Below, piece by piece: positions 24,650 to 34,268 of a DNA stretch of 64,000 nucleotides (positions within the stretch are counted from its first letter, which is position 1; every line of letters starts with the position of its first letter). Under the pieces are notes generated by a model. The model was not told the DNA's origin. It ran no database searches and was given only the letters and a program-made list of their open reading frames with translations. Source of the DNA: Desulfitobacterium_A nosdiversum (GTDB lineage Bacteria > Bacillota > Desulfitobacteriia > Desulfitobacteriales > Desulfitobacteriaceae); contig NZ_CP172056.1 in assembly GCF_049860565.1 (NCBI RefSeq), positions 2,170,001-2,234,000 on the forward strand, in the 5' to 3' direction. The position numbers and the translations under genes were made by a program.

Positions 24650-25240
24650 ATGAGTTTATATAATCTTGCCAAAGGATTATTCCGTTTTCAGTTCAGACTG
24701 ATGGGCTGGAAAATCCGCGGTTTAGAGAATTTACCTCATGAAGGGCCGGTAATCCTTGCCATTAACCATGTTAGCTTATGGGATCCGGTCGTGGCTGCAA
24801 GCAGTATCCCTCGCCAGGTTTCATATATGGCGAAAGAGGAACTCTTCTCCATTCCTCTCTTAGGACCTATTATCCGCAGATTGGGTGCTTTTCCCGTTAA
24901 AAGAGGGCAGGGAGATATGAGCGCGATCCGGCAGTCGCTGAAAGTGCTTAAAGATCAAAAAGTTTTAGGCCTGTTTCCAGAAGGCAAGCGTTCTAGGACG
25001 GGTGAGCTTCAAAAAGGGCTGCCTGGCATTGCCCTGCTTATGGAAAAGGGAAAGGCAACAGTGGTCCCTATAAAAGTTTCAGGAACCAAAAACCTTTTAA
25101 CCAAGGGCTGGGGAAAAATTGAGGTGGTCATCGGTTCCCCGCTTACTCCAGAGATGTTAAAGGCACCTGAAGGAGTTGAAAATCATCGGGAGTGGGTTAC
25201 GAAAAAAATCATGGATGCCCTGAATTCGTTACATGAGTAA
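24650..25240 (+). CDS. plsC: 1-acyl-sn-glycerol-3-phosphate acyltransferase
   Basis: PlsC-type acyltransferase (196 aa) that makes phosphatidic acid from lysophosphatidic acid at the membrane. The catalytic box NHVSLWDP (HxxxxD), the FPVKRGQGD segment, FPEGKRSRTGELQKG (EGxR box) and VVPIKVSGT are in order. AAGGAGGG lies before the ATG. It sits between cmk and ispH/rpsA; plsY lies 6.7 kb further on, so two steps of phosphatidate synthesis are encoded here. Confidence 0.92.
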   Translation: MSLYNLAKGLFRFQFRLMGWKIRGLENLPHEGPVILAINHVSLWDPVVAASSIPRQVSYMAKEELFSIPLLGPIIRRLGAFPVKRGQGDMSAIRQSLKVLKDQKVLGLFPEGKRSRTGELQKGLPGIALLMEKGKATVVPIKVSGTKNLLTKGWGKIEVVIGSPLTPEMLKAPEGVENHREWVTKKIMDALNSLHE

Positions 25241-25285
25241 TGTTTTATAATTAGCGTAAACTAGTTAAATACATATACATAATAG

Positions 25286-25402
25286 TTGTTATTCAACAGT
25301 TATGGCTCTTTGGAAGATGGCAATTTCACGCAGTATGAAGGATTTTTGCCAAGAGCGGCGAAAGTATTCGTCATGCCATACAATAAGGAGGGGCAAAGTT
25401 GA
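25286..25402 (+). CDS. Possible 38-aa frame overlapping the ispH start
   Basis: A frame opening at TTG 25286 reads protein-like residues (SLEDGNFTQYEGFLPRAAK) and stops with a TGA that overlaps the TTG start of ispH-rpsA, the arrangement used for translational coupling. No ribosome site precedes it, so it may be the remnant of a larger gene. Not recognised. Confidence 0.25.
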   Translation: MLFNSYGSLEDGNFTQYEGFLPRAAKVFVMPYNKEGQS

Positions 25403-27381
25403 AGGTTATCCAGGCAGAAAAAGCGGGCTTTTGCTTTGGGGTAAAGCGTGCACTGGATATGGCGGAACGCACGGTTCAAAATTCAGCGACGGTATCCCTT
25501 GGTCCGTTAATACATAATCAACAGGTCGTGGACCGGATGGAACGGCAAGGGGTTCAAGTCATCCATGATGTCGAAGAAGCTCAAGCCGGTGCGACCATGA
25601 TTGTACGATCACACGGAGTTCCACCTGAAATTTATCAAACGGCACAAAATAAAGGAATACAAGTTGTCGATGCAACATGCCCTTTTGTGCAGAAAGCACA
25701 AAGACTTGCAACAGAAGCATCCAAGAAGGGACAGGTTATTGTTGTAGGGGATAAGCATCATCCCGAAGTTCAAGGAATTTTAGGCTGGGCGGGTGGAAAT
25801 GCTTTAGCCATAGAAACAGTACAAGAAGCTCAAGAGCTTCCTGCGTATGAACACGTATCTGTTCTTGCTCAGACAACACAGCCTATTGCTAATTTTCAAA
25901 GGATTGCAGAGGAGCTTAAGCACCATACTCCTGAACTGACCGTTTTTAATACGATCTGCAATGCGACAGAAGAACGGCAAACCGTTGCCCGGGAACTGTC
26001 CAAAGAGGTAGATGTGATGGTGGTTGTTGGAGGTAAAAATAGTGCCAATACCCGAAAACTTGCGGCGATTTGCGCCGAGGAAACGGAAACCCATCTTATT
26101 GAGACCGCGGAAGAACTGAATGAAAACTGGTTTAAAGGAATCCAGATCGCAGGATTAACGGCTGGAGCCTCGACACCGGATTGGATTATTGAGGAGGTAA
26201 AAAACAAAATGACGGAAATGAATGAAATGGATGACAACACTTTAAATATGGAGAATTGGGCAGACAGCATGCAAAAGCTGCACCGTGGTGCCGTTGTTAC
26301 GGGTACAGTCGTGAAGCTTACTCAGGATGAGGTCTTTGTCGACTTAGGCTGGAAGTCGGAAGGGATCATTTCCCGAAATGAACTTTCAGTAGCACCTGTT
26401 ACTGATCCAAGTGAAGTTGTTAAGGTTGGTGACGAAATCAAAGTTGTAGTTTTGCGCGTGGAAAATGAAGAGGGAAATCCAGTTCTTTCGAAACGTAAAG
26501 CCGATGAGGAAGCGGCGATAGAACGACTTGAGCAATTAGCTGAGTCCAAAGAAGAGCTTCAAGCTAAAGTCACCGAAGTGGTTAAGGGCGGCTTGCTTGT
26601 AGATGTTGGAATGCGTGGTTTTGTACCCGCTTCGCAAATCCAACTCGGCTATGTTGAAGATCTGAACCAATTCTTAGGGCAAACTCTCAGGCTGCGTGTG
26701 ATTGAATTTGATCCGTCAAAACGAAAAATCATTCTTTCACAGAAAGTTATTCTTGCTGAGGAGCAAGTCAGCAAACGGGAAAAATTATTGGAGACGCTCC
26801 AGGAAGGCGATGTTGTCAGCGGTGTTGTTCGCCGCTTAGCTGATTTTGGCGCATTTGTAGATATCGGAGGAGTTGATGGTTTGCTCCACGTTTCGGATAT
26901 GGCATATACCCGAATCAAACATCCTTCCGAGCTTGTTAAAGTGGGGGACGAAGTTGAGGTCCAAGTTCTGCGGGTAGATAAGGAGCATTCTAGAATTTCC
27001 TTGGGTCTTAAGCAGTTAAAACCCAGTCCTTGGGAAACTGCTGCTGATAAATATCCCTTAGGTTCTGTAGCAGCTGGGACTGTTGTTCGTCTTGCTCCGT
27101 TTGGTGCCTTTGTAAAATTGGAAGATGGCATCGATGGTTTGATTCATATCTCTCAACTCTCGGAGAAGCGGGTAGCCAAGGTTGAGGATGTTGTCAAGGT
27201 GGGAGACCAGGTTAAGGCGAAGGTTATCGAATGCAAGCCGGAGGAAAAACGGATCAGCTTGAGCATCCGTGAAGCGGTTTCAGACGCACAAACCGTTCAG
27301 GATAAGGAAATGCTTTCAGCCCAACCGGAGATTCCTTCTGTTACGATTGGCGATATTATCAAAGAGAATTCTGAACAATAA
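25399..27381 (+). CDS. ispH: IspH (HMBPP reductase)-ribosomal protein S1 fusion
   Basis: Bifunctional 660-residue protein. Residues 1-~280 are 4-hydroxy-3-methylbut-2-enyl diphosphate reductase (IspH/LytB) of the MEP isoprenoid pathway, with the three Cys ligands of its 4Fe-4S cluster at C12, C94 and C187 and TTQP. From about residue 300 there are four S1 RNA-binding repeats, recognisable by VKLTQDEVFVDLGWKSEG, VVKGGLLVDVGMRGFVPASQ, VRRLADFGAFVDIGGVDGLL and VRLAPFGAFVKLEDGIDGLI. Fusion of the two is known in Clostridia. The TTG start follows AAGGAGGGG by five bases. The join region (270-295) is acidic and Met/Asn-rich. Confidence 0.93.
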   Translation: MKVIQAEKAGFCFGVKRALDMAERTVQNSATVSLGPLIHNQQVVDRMERQGVQVIHDVEEAQAGATMIVRSHGVPPEIYQTAQNKGIQVVDATCPFVQKAQRLATEASKKGQVIVVGDKHHPEVQGILGWAGGNALAIETVQEAQELPAYEHVSVLAQTTQPIANFQRIAEELKHHTPELTVFNTICNATEERQTVARELSKEVDVMVVVGGKNSANTRKLAAICAEETETHLIETAEELNENWFKGIQIAGLTAGASTPDWIIEEVKNKMTEMNEMDDNTLNMENWADSMQKLHRGAVVTGTVVKLTQDEVFVDLGWKSEGIISRNELSVAPVTDPSEVVKVGDEIKVVVLRVENEEGNPVLSKRKADEEAAIERLEQLAESKEELQAKVTEVVKGGLLVDVGMRGFVPASQIQLGYVEDLNQFLGQTLRLRVIEFDPSKRKIILSQKVILAEEQVSKREKLLETLQEGDVVSGVVRRLADFGAFVDIGGVDGLLHVSDMAYTRIKHPSELVKVGDEVEVQVLRVDKEHSRISLGLKQLKPSPWETAADKYPLGSVAAGTVVRLAPFGAFVKLEDGIDGLIHISQLSEKRVAKVEDVVKVGDQVKAKVIECKPEEKRISLSIREAVSDAQTVQDKEMLSAQPEIPSVTIGDIIKENSEQ

Positions 27382-27475
27382 TGGATAGGAAAACAATGAC
27401 TTCTTGCCTAGAGCAGGAAGTCGTCGTTTCTAAGCAGTATCGTTTCTTAGTAGTATCTCTAAAGGCGAGTGATAG

Positions 27476-28651
27476 GTGGTGCCAAAACGTCGGAATAGGT
27501 TAATCGGAAAATTTCCTTCTCCAGATAAGGGAGTGGATTTTCCTCTTATTATTGGGACATTAGCCATTTTGGCTTTTGGTTTAGTCATGGTATTGACTGC
27601 GGGCTCTGTTCGTAGTTTTAATACGACGCAAAACTCTTTCTTCTATGTTTTACAACAATTGAAATGGGCTATTTTGGGCGGAGGAATTGCTTTTCTAATG
27701 ACCCGAATTCCTTATAAATTTTGGCGCCGTTTTGCGGGAATTGGAATTGGCGTCAGTGTCATTTTATTGATCGCGGTCCATTTTACGAGTGCGGGAGTTG
27801 TTCGCATGGGTTCGGCTCGGTGGCTTCAAATCGGGCCGGTTAATGTACAACCGTCAGAAATAGCCAAATTGGCCTTAATCCTTTTTTTAGCACATATACT
27901 GGATCGATACCCCGTGAAAAAATTTCGTGATCTCTTGATTCCGGGTGGATTCATTATTGCTATTTTAGGGCTTGTTTATAAGCAGCCGGATTTAGGGACG
28001 ACAATGGTTCTGGCTGCGACAGCGGCAGCAATGCTTTGGGAAACCGAACTTCCTACGGGTTGGTTTTTATTGGCGATTCCAACTTCGTCTGTAGCTCTTT
28101 ACTATTTAATTCATAGAACAGCATATCAATGGAATCGCATTTTGGTTTGGATGGACCCGTGGAAATACGCTAATGATTTAGGGTATCAAATTACAAATGC
28201 CCAAATTGCTTTCGGAACAGGCGGCATTTTTGGTGTGGGTTTGGGGCAGAGCCTTCAAAAATATGGATTTCTTCCTGAAACCTATACCGATATGATTTTT
28301 GCAATTATCGGCGAAGAATTGGGCTTTTTTGGAACACTGTGCTTGATCGGCCTGTTTATTTTCTTTTATGCGCGGGGTTTCTATATAGCCAAGAAATGCC
28401 CTGATCGTTTTGGACGTTTGATTGCTTTTGGTATTACCACTTCACTTGCTGTACAAACGGGCATTAATTTAGGCGTTGTAACCGGAGTCATTCCCGTTAC
28501 AGGTGTTACGCTGCCCTTGGTTTCTTACGGAGGAAGTTCTTTAGTCATTACCTTAGCAGAAATCGGAATATTAATGAATATTTCGCGCTATGCGAGTGTG
28601 AATACTGATGTAAAGGGAATAATAAGGGGAGTCAGGTCAGTGAGTCAGTAG
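27476..28651 (+). CDS. FtsW/RodA/SpoVE-family peptidoglycan polymerase
   Basis: SEDS-family membrane glycosyltransferase, 391 aa with about ten membrane segments. Signatures: VQPSEIAKLALILFLA, KQPDLGTTMVLAAT, FAIIGEELGFFG and TGVTLPLVSYGGSSLV. SEDS proteins polymerise lipid II with a partner class B penicillin-binding protein. The gene follows ispH/rpsA and precedes an unknown membrane protein and DUF512, away from the dcw and mre clusters, so it may be a sporulation (SpoVE) or elongation type; sequence alone does not settle it. Starts at GTG 27476 or 27479. Confidence 0.88.
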   Translation: MVPKRRNRLIGKFPSPDKGVDFPLIIGTLAILAFGLVMVLTAGSVRSFNTTQNSFFYVLQQLKWAILGGGIAFLMTRIPYKFWRRFAGIGIGVSVILLIAVHFTSAGVVRMGSARWLQIGPVNVQPSEIAKLALILFLAHILDRYPVKKFRDLLIPGGFIIAILGLVYKQPDLGTTMVLAATAAAMLWETELPTGWFLLAIPTSSVALYYLIHRTAYQWNRILVWMDPWKYANDLGYQITNAQIAFGTGGIFGVGLGQSLQKYGFLPETYTDMIFAIIGEELGFFGTLCLIGLFIFFYARGFYIAKKCPDRFGRLIAFGITTSLAVQTGINLGVVTGVIPVTGVTLPLVSYGGSSLVITLAEIGILMNISRYASVNTDVKGIIRGVRSVSQ

Positions 28652-28663
28652 GAGGTGAGCGGC

Positions 28664-29281
28664 TTGATTTTCCCTCTGGGCGAGTATCTTGTTTTCAGTA
28701 TGGGACTCCTTGCGGTATTCAATAAATTATCCAACCGATCAAAACACGTTTGGATGAGTGTCAGCGGAGCTTGGCTGATCGGACGTTTATTGGAAATAGC
28801 ATTTCCGTGGTCGAGCACACGGATTTATCATTACCATTTTGCGCAGATCCTGGCCCTTGCCGCCTTAGCAGCAACGGCTTGGCAATATACTTCAGGACGA
28901 AAGATTTTGCCTGCGGTGACGACGTCTTTTGTCTTAGTTGGGCAGAACTTGCTCGTGTTAAATGAGCCTGCGATGTTTTTAGGGGAACAATGGTTTTTTG
29001 GGGGAATTGTTCTTCTTATTTCATTTTTAAGTACGGCCGATTTCTGGGGAATAGCTTTGGCGTTAGCAGGAGGAATATTGCTGGATTTAGGAATGTCGGT
29101 TTTGCTTTTTCAGGGTGTCGTACGGTATTATGAGCTGCCCGACCCTTTTTACTGGCAGTTAAGTATTGCTTTTTTAACGAGTTTAAGCATAGGAAAATCG
29201 CTGAGTTTGCTATGGCATCGACGTTCTGCTGAGAAGTTGAAGGAGTCGGAAGATTACTCACTTAAGAACGGGAAGGAATGA
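28664..29281 (+). CDS. Polytopic membrane protein of unknown function
   Basis: 205-residue protein with about six hydrophobic segments and no recognised motif. TTG 28664 follows AGGAGGTG by six bases; the GTG at 28655 lies inside that ribosome site. The last codon overlaps the ATG of the DUF512 gene (ATGA), so it is translated together with that gene and the SEDS gene 12 bp upstream. Context suggests an envelope-related role; that is inference. Confidence 0.65.
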   Translation: MIFPLGEYLVFSMGLLAVFNKLSNRSKHVWMSVSGAWLIGRLLEIAFPWSSTRIYHYHFAQILALAALAATAWQYTSGRKILPAVTTSFVLVGQNLLVLNEPAMFLGEQWFFGGIVLLISFLSTADFWGIALALAGGILLDLGMSVLLFQGVVRYYELPDPFYWQLSIAFLTSLSIGKSLSLLWHRRSAEKLKESEDYSLKNGKE

Positions 29282-30615
29282 AGTTTGTGTCCAAAGGCTT
29301 AGTCGTAGCTGAGGTTCATCCAGGCAGTATCGCTGAAGAGATGGAGATTGTTCCGGGTGATCGGGTCTTGGCTGTTAACGAACAAGAGCTGAATGATATT
29401 ATCGATTTTCAGTATTTAACTGCTGAAGATGAATTTACCCTTTGGGTCGAGAAATCCGACGGTGAAGTCTGGGAGGTCGAAATCGAACGGGACCTGGGAG
29501 AGGATCTCGGTCTTGAGGTTAAAGCGGTAAGCGCTCATGGGCTGAAACTCTGTAAAAACAATTGTTTATTTTGTTTTGTGGCTCAAATGCCCAAAGGGAT
29601 GCGGGCGACGCTTTACGATAAGGATGACGACTATCGCCTTTCCCTAACCCAAGGAAGTTTTATAACCCTTTCGAATCTTAGTGATGAGGAATTTGAACGG
29701 ATTATCCGTTTGCATTTAACTCCGCTTTACATTTCAGTGCATGCTTGGAATTCTGAAGCACGGGTGCGCTTAATGAAAAATCCTAAAGCGGGCGATATAG
29801 GAATGCAGCTCGGCAGGTTAGCGGACGCAGGAATTTCAATTCATGCACAAATTGTTCTTGTTCCGGGTTATAACGACGGCGCAATCCTTAAGGAGTCTGT
29901 ACATGAGCTTGCTAAACTTTATCCTGCAGTTCAATCCATCGCTGTTGTTCCGGTAGGACTTACAAAATATCGGGAAGGACTGCCGGATTTACGAAGTTTC
30001 ACACCGCAGGAATCCCGGCAGATTTTGAGTCAAGGCGAACGTTGGCAAGCTGAGTTTTTTGAAAAGACGGACCGACGTTTAGCTTATTTTTCGGATGAAT
30101 TTTATGCTCAAGCCGGGTGGGATTTTCCAGACGTTGAGATCTATGACGATTTTCCTCAGCTCGAAAACGGGGTAGGGATGGCAAGCAAATTCCGAGCGGA
30201 GTTTGAAGCGGCCTTAAACAATTTACCTCAGGTTTTGCCTGAAAGAAAAGTCCATATTTTAACCGGAACTTCGGCTGCTCCGTTTTTTCAGAAGATTTTA
30301 CAAAAGTTTGAAGGGGTAAAGGGCTTGAACCCAGTGCTGCATACCCTTGTCAATCATTTTTTTGGCTCGTCTGTTACGGTGGCAGGTCTGCTCACCGCCG
30401 AGGATATTGCCGAGCAGCTTAAAGACCTGCGGGGAGAAATTTTCTTAATTCCACGCGTTATGTTAAAATCTGATGAGGATATTTTCTTAGATGATCACAG
30501 TGTGGCTTGGCTGGCAGAAAAGATTCATGGAGTACCGATTATTGTCGAGAATCATGGCGCGGCTTTTGTTGAAGCTGTATGCGGCCTAGACATGGAGGGA
30601 GAAACGAGTGAGTAA
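29278..30615 (+). CDS. DUF512 radical-SAM-like Fe-S protein with PDZ domain
   Basis: DUF512-family protein, 445 aa. An N-terminal PDZ-like domain (1-~70, VAEVHPGSIAEEMEIVPGDR) is followed by a radical-SAM-type CxxxCxxC motif (C92, C96, C99 in LCKNNCLFCF), a TIM-barrel-like core (TPLYISVHAWN, QIVLVPGYNDG) and the DUF512 C-terminal domain (HILTGTSAAPFF). The family is widespread in Clostridia next to der; its reaction is unknown. It overlaps both the preceding gene (4 bp) and der (8 bp), showing tight co-translation. Confidence 0.88.
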   Translation: MKFVSKGLVVAEVHPGSIAEEMEIVPGDRVLAVNEQELNDIIDFQYLTAEDEFTLWVEKSDGEVWEVEIERDLGEDLGLEVKAVSAHGLKLCKNNCLFCFVAQMPKGMRATLYDKDDDYRLSLTQGSFITLSNLSDEEFERIIRLHLTPLYISVHAWNSEARVRLMKNPKAGDIGMQLGRLADAGISIHAQIVLVPGYNDGAILKESVHELAKLYPAVQSIAVVPVGLTKYREGLPDLRSFTPQESRQILSQGERWQAEFFEKTDRRLAYFSDEFYAQAGWDFPDVEIYDDFPQLENGVGMASKFRAEFEAALNNLPQVLPERKVHILTGTSAAPFFQKILQKFEGVKGLNPVLHTLVNHFFGSSVTVAGLLTAEDIAEQLKDLRGEIFLIPRVMLKSDEDIFLDDHSVAWLAEKIHGVPIIVENHGAAFVEAVCGLDMEGETSE

Positions 30616-31933
30616 ACCAGTTGTAGCAATTGTGGGTCGGCCGAATGTGGGTAAATCGACCCTGTTCAACCGTTTAGCCGGAGGATTAGTAGCTATTGTT
30701 GAAGACCGTCCAGGGGTCACGCGGGACCGTTTATACCGAGATTCGGAATGGCTGGGCCGAAAGTTTACGATTATTGATACCGGCGGGATTGAATTTAAAA
30801 ATGAACAGACCTCAATCTCAACACAGATGCGTCGGCAGGCCGAGATCGCGATTGAGGAAGCAGATGTCATTGTTTTAGTCATTGATGCTCAAAATCCGCT
30901 GACCCCTGAAGATGAAATGATCGCTCAAACCCTGCGCCGTTCCGGTAAACCTGTAGTTATAGCGGCCAATAAGGTTGAGGATTTCTCAAAGGTTGAACTT
31001 TATGAATTCTATAGCTTAGGATTGGGCGAACCTATTCCCATCTCCGCGGTTCACGGAATGAACGTCGGGGATTTATTAGATCAGGTCATTTCTTATTTTC
31101 CTTCGGAACAGGAAGAAGAGTATGATCCCGATATTATTAAAATTGCGGCAATCGGCCGTCCAAATGTCGGGAAATCTTCCTTAGTCAATGCTTTATTGGG
31201 TGAGGAACGAGTTATTGTCAGCAATGTTCCAGGCACAACCCGAGATGCGATTGATTCGGCCTTTGAACATGAAGGAAAGCATTATATTTTAATCGATACG
31301 GCGGGAATGCGCCGTAAGGGTAGAATTGAGGAATTGACAGAGCGGTACAGCGTTTCTCGTTCCCTTCGTGCTGTGGATCGCTCCGATGTGGTTTTGATGC
31401 TGATTGATGGTTCGGAAGGCGTTACAGAACAAGATAAAAAAATTGCGGGTTATGCCCATGAATCCGGCAAAGGAATTATACTGGTCGTCAACAAATGGGA
31501 TTTGGTTGAAAAAGATGAGAAGACGATGAACCGCTTTGAAAAGGATATCCGTGAACAATTAGGCTTTATGCAATATGCTCCGACGCTTTTCATTTCGGCG
31601 AAGACAGGTCAACGGGTCAATCGCTTACTCGAATTGGTTGATTTTGTCGCTGAGCAAAACTCTACGCGGATAACTACGGCGACCATCAACACCTTGGTTC
31701 GGGAATGGGTTCATTTGAATCCTCCCCCAACGGACAAAGGACGGCGTTTAAAAATCCTTTACATCACTCAGGTCGGGGTGAAACCTCCGACATTTGTTTG
31801 CTTTGTCAATGATCCGGAATTGATGCATTTTTCATATAAACGCTACCTTGAGAACCAACTGCGCAAGAGTTTCGGTTTTGAGGGCTCACCTATTCACCTT
31901 GTCGTTCGACAAAAAGATGAAGAGAAGGAGTAA
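30608..31933 (+). CDS. der: Ribosome-assembly GTPase Der
   Basis: Der/EngA, 441 aa, the essential double-GTPase of 50S subunit assembly. Two G domains in tandem each carry GRPNVGKS and a DTGG/DTAG motif (IIDTGGIEF; LIDTAGMRR), with NKVE and NKWD as G4. A KH-like C-terminal domain ends the protein (KILYITQVGVKPPTFVCFVN). Starts at GTG 30608, overlapping DUF512. It is followed by plsY after eight bases, a conserved neighbour. Confidence 0.95.
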   Translation: MSKPVVAIVGRPNVGKSTLFNRLAGGLVAIVEDRPGVTRDRLYRDSEWLGRKFTIIDTGGIEFKNEQTSISTQMRRQAEIAIEEADVIVLVIDAQNPLTPEDEMIAQTLRRSGKPVVIAANKVEDFSKVELYEFYSLGLGEPIPISAVHGMNVGDLLDQVISYFPSEQEEEYDPDIIKIAAIGRPNVGKSSLVNALLGEERVIVSNVPGTTRDAIDSAFEHEGKHYILIDTAGMRRKGRIEELTERYSVSRSLRAVDRSDVVLMLIDGSEGVTEQDKKIAGYAHESGKGIILVVNKWDLVEKDEKTMNRFEKDIREQLGFMQYAPTLFISAKTGQRVNRLLELVDFVAEQNSTRITTATINTLVREWVHLNPPPTDKGRRLKILYITQVGVKPPTFVCFVNDPELMHFSYKRYLENQLRKSFGFEGSPIHLVVRQKDEEKE

Positions 31934-31941
31934 GATCGGGT

Positions 31942-32532
31942 ATGGGACGATATGGGATATTTATCATCACCTATATCCTAGGGGCCATTCCTTTTGCCTA
32001 TTTAGCAGGACGCTTTAAGAATATTGATGTACGCAGGCATGGAAGCGGCAATATAGGGACAACGAACGCCTTCCGCTTGCTCGGGGTCAAATGGGGAATT
32101 GCAGTTCTTATCGGGGATGCTTTGAAGGGGGCTCTGGCCACTTGGCTTGGCATAATGGCTGTGGGCCCTTGGGGAGGGATTTTAGGCGGACTTCTTGCTA
32201 TGGCGGGGCATAGCTGGAATCCCTTTTTTGGCTTTAAGCCGAGCGGCAAGGGAGTCGCTTCAGGGTTAGGCATTATTCTTGTTTTGATGCCAAAAATAAC
32301 AATAATCGCACTGATTCTTTTCTTAATTGTTGTCATTTTCACACGGTATGTATCGATGGGTTCAGTAGTTGCAGCTTTAGCTTTATTGATTTTTGTTTTT
32401 GTTTTTCAAGAGCCCTTAGCGTACCGTGTGTTCGCTATCATTGCATCTTCTGTGGTTATCATTCGTCATCGGACAAACTTCCAACGAGTCTTAAACGGGA
32501 CTGAAAATCGCTTTGGGGTAAAAAAGAAATAG
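31942..32532 (+). CDS. plsY: Acyl-phosphate:glycerol-3-phosphate acyltransferase
   Basis: PlsY, 196 aa with about five membrane segments; transfers an acyl group from acyl-phosphate to glycerol 3-phosphate. Family signatures are GAIPFAYLAGRF, DVRRHGSGNIGTTNAFR, GDALKGALA, MAGHSWNPFFGFKPSGKGVA and RHRTNFQRVLNGTE. It is followed 14 bp later by gpsA, which supplies the glycerol 3-phosphate. Confidence 0.94.
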   Translation: MGRYGIFIITYILGAIPFAYLAGRFKNIDVRRHGSGNIGTTNAFRLLGVKWGIAVLIGDALKGALATWLGIMAVGPWGGILGGLLAMAGHSWNPFFGFKPSGKGVASGLGIILVLMPKITIIALILFLIVVIFTRYVSMGSVVAALALLIFVFVFQEPLAYRVFAIIASSVVIIRHRTNFQRVLNGTENRFGVKKK

Positions 32533-32546
32533 AAGGGGTGGGGAAC

Positions 32547-33575
32547 ATGACGCAGATTGCCGTTTATGGAGCGGGAAGCTGGGGAACGGCCTTAGCTGTC
32601 TTGATGGCGAAAGCCGGAAATGCGGTGGCCTTGGTTGGACGTAATGACGAAGAGATACGGCAGATGAAGGAACGCCGTGAAAATCTTCGTTATCTTCCTG
32701 GTGTTGTTTTGCCGCAGCCCCTAGAGCCAACAACGGATTTATGGCGGCTTAAAGCTGAATTAGTGATCCTCAGTGTACCCTCTCATGGTGTGCGCGGTGC
32801 AGCTCAATTAATCCGATCCTATTTACATCCGGAGACGATCGTCGTGAATACGGCTAAAGGATTAGAAGAGGGAACGCAAGAGCGTTTATCGCAAGTCCTA
32901 AAGGAAGAATTACCGGGACACCCTATCGTTGTTCTTTCGGGCCCGAGTCATGCTGAAGAAGTTGGGCGGGATATGCCGACGACTGTCGTCGTATCTTCAG
33001 ATGATCGCAAAGCAGCGGAAAAAGTTCAAGAACTGATGATGACCCCAAAATTTAGAGTGTATACTAATCCTGATCTGATTGGCGTCGAACTCGGCGGGGC
33101 GCTCAAAAATATTATAGCCCTATGTACAGGAATAGCCGAAGGCCTGGGCTTTGGCGACAATACCAAAGCAGCCTTAATGACACGCGGATTGGCTGAAATT
33201 GCTCGCCTGGGGGTAGTGATGGGGGGAAATCCCTTAACATTTGCGGGATTATCCGGAGTTGGAGATTTAATTGTTACATGCACGAGCTTGCATAGCCGTA
33301 ATCGGCGGGCTGGGGTAGCATTGGGACAGGGAAAACCTCTTGAACAAGTATTGCAAGATGTTGGCATGGTTGTCGAAGGGGTTAGGACGACCAAGGTGGC
33401 TTATGAACTTAGCCGCGAACGAAATATCAGCATGCCCATTACCGAGGAGGCATACCGCGTTCTTTTCGAGGGCTTTGATCCCAAAGTCGCAGTATCTAAC
33501 TTGATGATGCGCGGCAAAAAGCACGAGCTTGAGGAAGTCGCACAACTTGCTTTGGATCAACAGGCTCAGGACTGA
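32547..33575 (+). CDS. gpsA: Glycerol-3-phosphate dehydrogenase [NAD(P)+]
   Basis: GpsA, 342 aa, reduces dihydroxyacetone phosphate to sn-glycerol 3-phosphate. Rossmann motif IAVYGAGSWGTALAVLMAKA, then VVNTAKGLEEG, LSGPSHAEEV, GVELGGALKNIIALCTGI with the catalytic Lys, and GLSGVGDLIVTCTS. I start it at ATG 32547, six bases after GAAGGGGTGG; GTG 32538 lies in that site. Last gene of the der-plsY-gpsA run, followed by a strong terminator. Confidence 0.94.
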   Translation: MTQIAVYGAGSWGTALAVLMAKAGNAVALVGRNDEEIRQMKERRENLRYLPGVVLPQPLEPTTDLWRLKAELVILSVPSHGVRGAAQLIRSYLHPETIVVNTAKGLEEGTQERLSQVLKEELPGHPIVVLSGPSHAEEVGRDMPTTVVVSSDDRKAAEKVQELMMTPKFRVYTNPDLIGVELGGALKNIIALCTGIAEGLGFGDNTKAALMTRGLAEIARLGVVMGGNPLTFAGLSGVGDLIVTCTSLHSRNRRAGVALGQGKPLEQVLQDVGMVVEGVRTTKVAYELSRERNISMPITEEAYRVLFEGFDPKVAVSNLMMRGKKHELEEVAQLALDQQAQD

Positions 33576-33582
33576 CAGCATC

Positions 33583-33618
33583 AAAAAGACCTATCCCGAA
33601 AGGGGTTAGGTCTTTTTT
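33583..33618 (+). terminator. gpsA terminator
   Basis: AAAAAGACCTATCCC pairs with GGGGTTAGGTCTTTTTT around a GAAA loop; a textbook intrinsic terminator. Confidence 0.92.
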
Positions 33619-33704
33619 GTACTGTCAGAAAGTATAACCTTCAGTTTTTTATTTTCTTCCAGCATAAGTGCAGCCAGCGGCTTTGCTTTCGCTAGTTTTA
33701 ATAT

Positions 33705-34268
33705 TTAATGAAGAACAAAATGTTCTTCATTCTCTCTTTCGATTTGATAATTGAAAGGGATTGTACTTTGTGCCATATTCTCCACATGATTAAATTCCTG
33801 CTGTTTTCTTGGGAAAACTGTATCATCACCCAACTTTGAAATAATAGTCGCTGTAGTTGCTCCCAAAATGAGATGATCCAAATAACTTAGAAGTGCTGCA
33901 CCCGGTTTTTTACTTTTCCTTACTTTAGCTTGAGTGCTTAATCCGTATATACCAAGCCAGGCTAGTGACGTTATACCTATTCCTTTTAGAGCAGCATAAT
34001 CACGACCGGTTTTGGAAAGGACATAAGTTGTTGTAACACCAACAACCGAGGTCAATAAACTATTTGCTATTCTCCCAACATTTTTTCCCTTGGGCTTAGT
34101 TATATCTCTTTTGTTTACAAAAAGCATAGCCGCCATTTCTTCGTATCTTGAGTCAGTTAATCCAAGTTTGAATTCTGTCTTGTTTAAAAGTCTACCGGGA
34201 ATCGCGCCTAACATTCCTGAAACAAAACCAAGAAAGATTCTATCGCTTATCTTTTTCAATCCTATCAA
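33705..34268 (-). CDS. Hypothetical membrane-associated protein
   Basis: 187-residue protein with two or three weakly hydrophobic helices (FLGFVSGMLGAIPGRL; IANSLLTSVVGVTTTYVLS; SYLDHLILGATTATIISKLG) alternating with basic segments. An N-terminal GMLGAIPGRL-like stretch is seen in uncharacterised Firmicute membrane proteins. The start has AAAGGGGTTG upstream on the minus strand. Codon use is more AT-rich than the flanking operons. Stands alone; function unknown. Confidence 0.55.
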   Translation of the reverse strand: MIGLKKISDRIFLGFVSGMLGAIPGRLLNKTEFKLGLTDSRYEEMAAMLFVNKRDITKPKGKNVGRIANSLLTSVVGVTTTYVLSKTGRDYAALKGIGITSLAWLGIYGLSTQAKVRKSKKPGAALLSYLDHLILGATTATIISKLGDDTVFPRKQQEFNHVENMAQSTIPFNYQIERENEEHFVLH

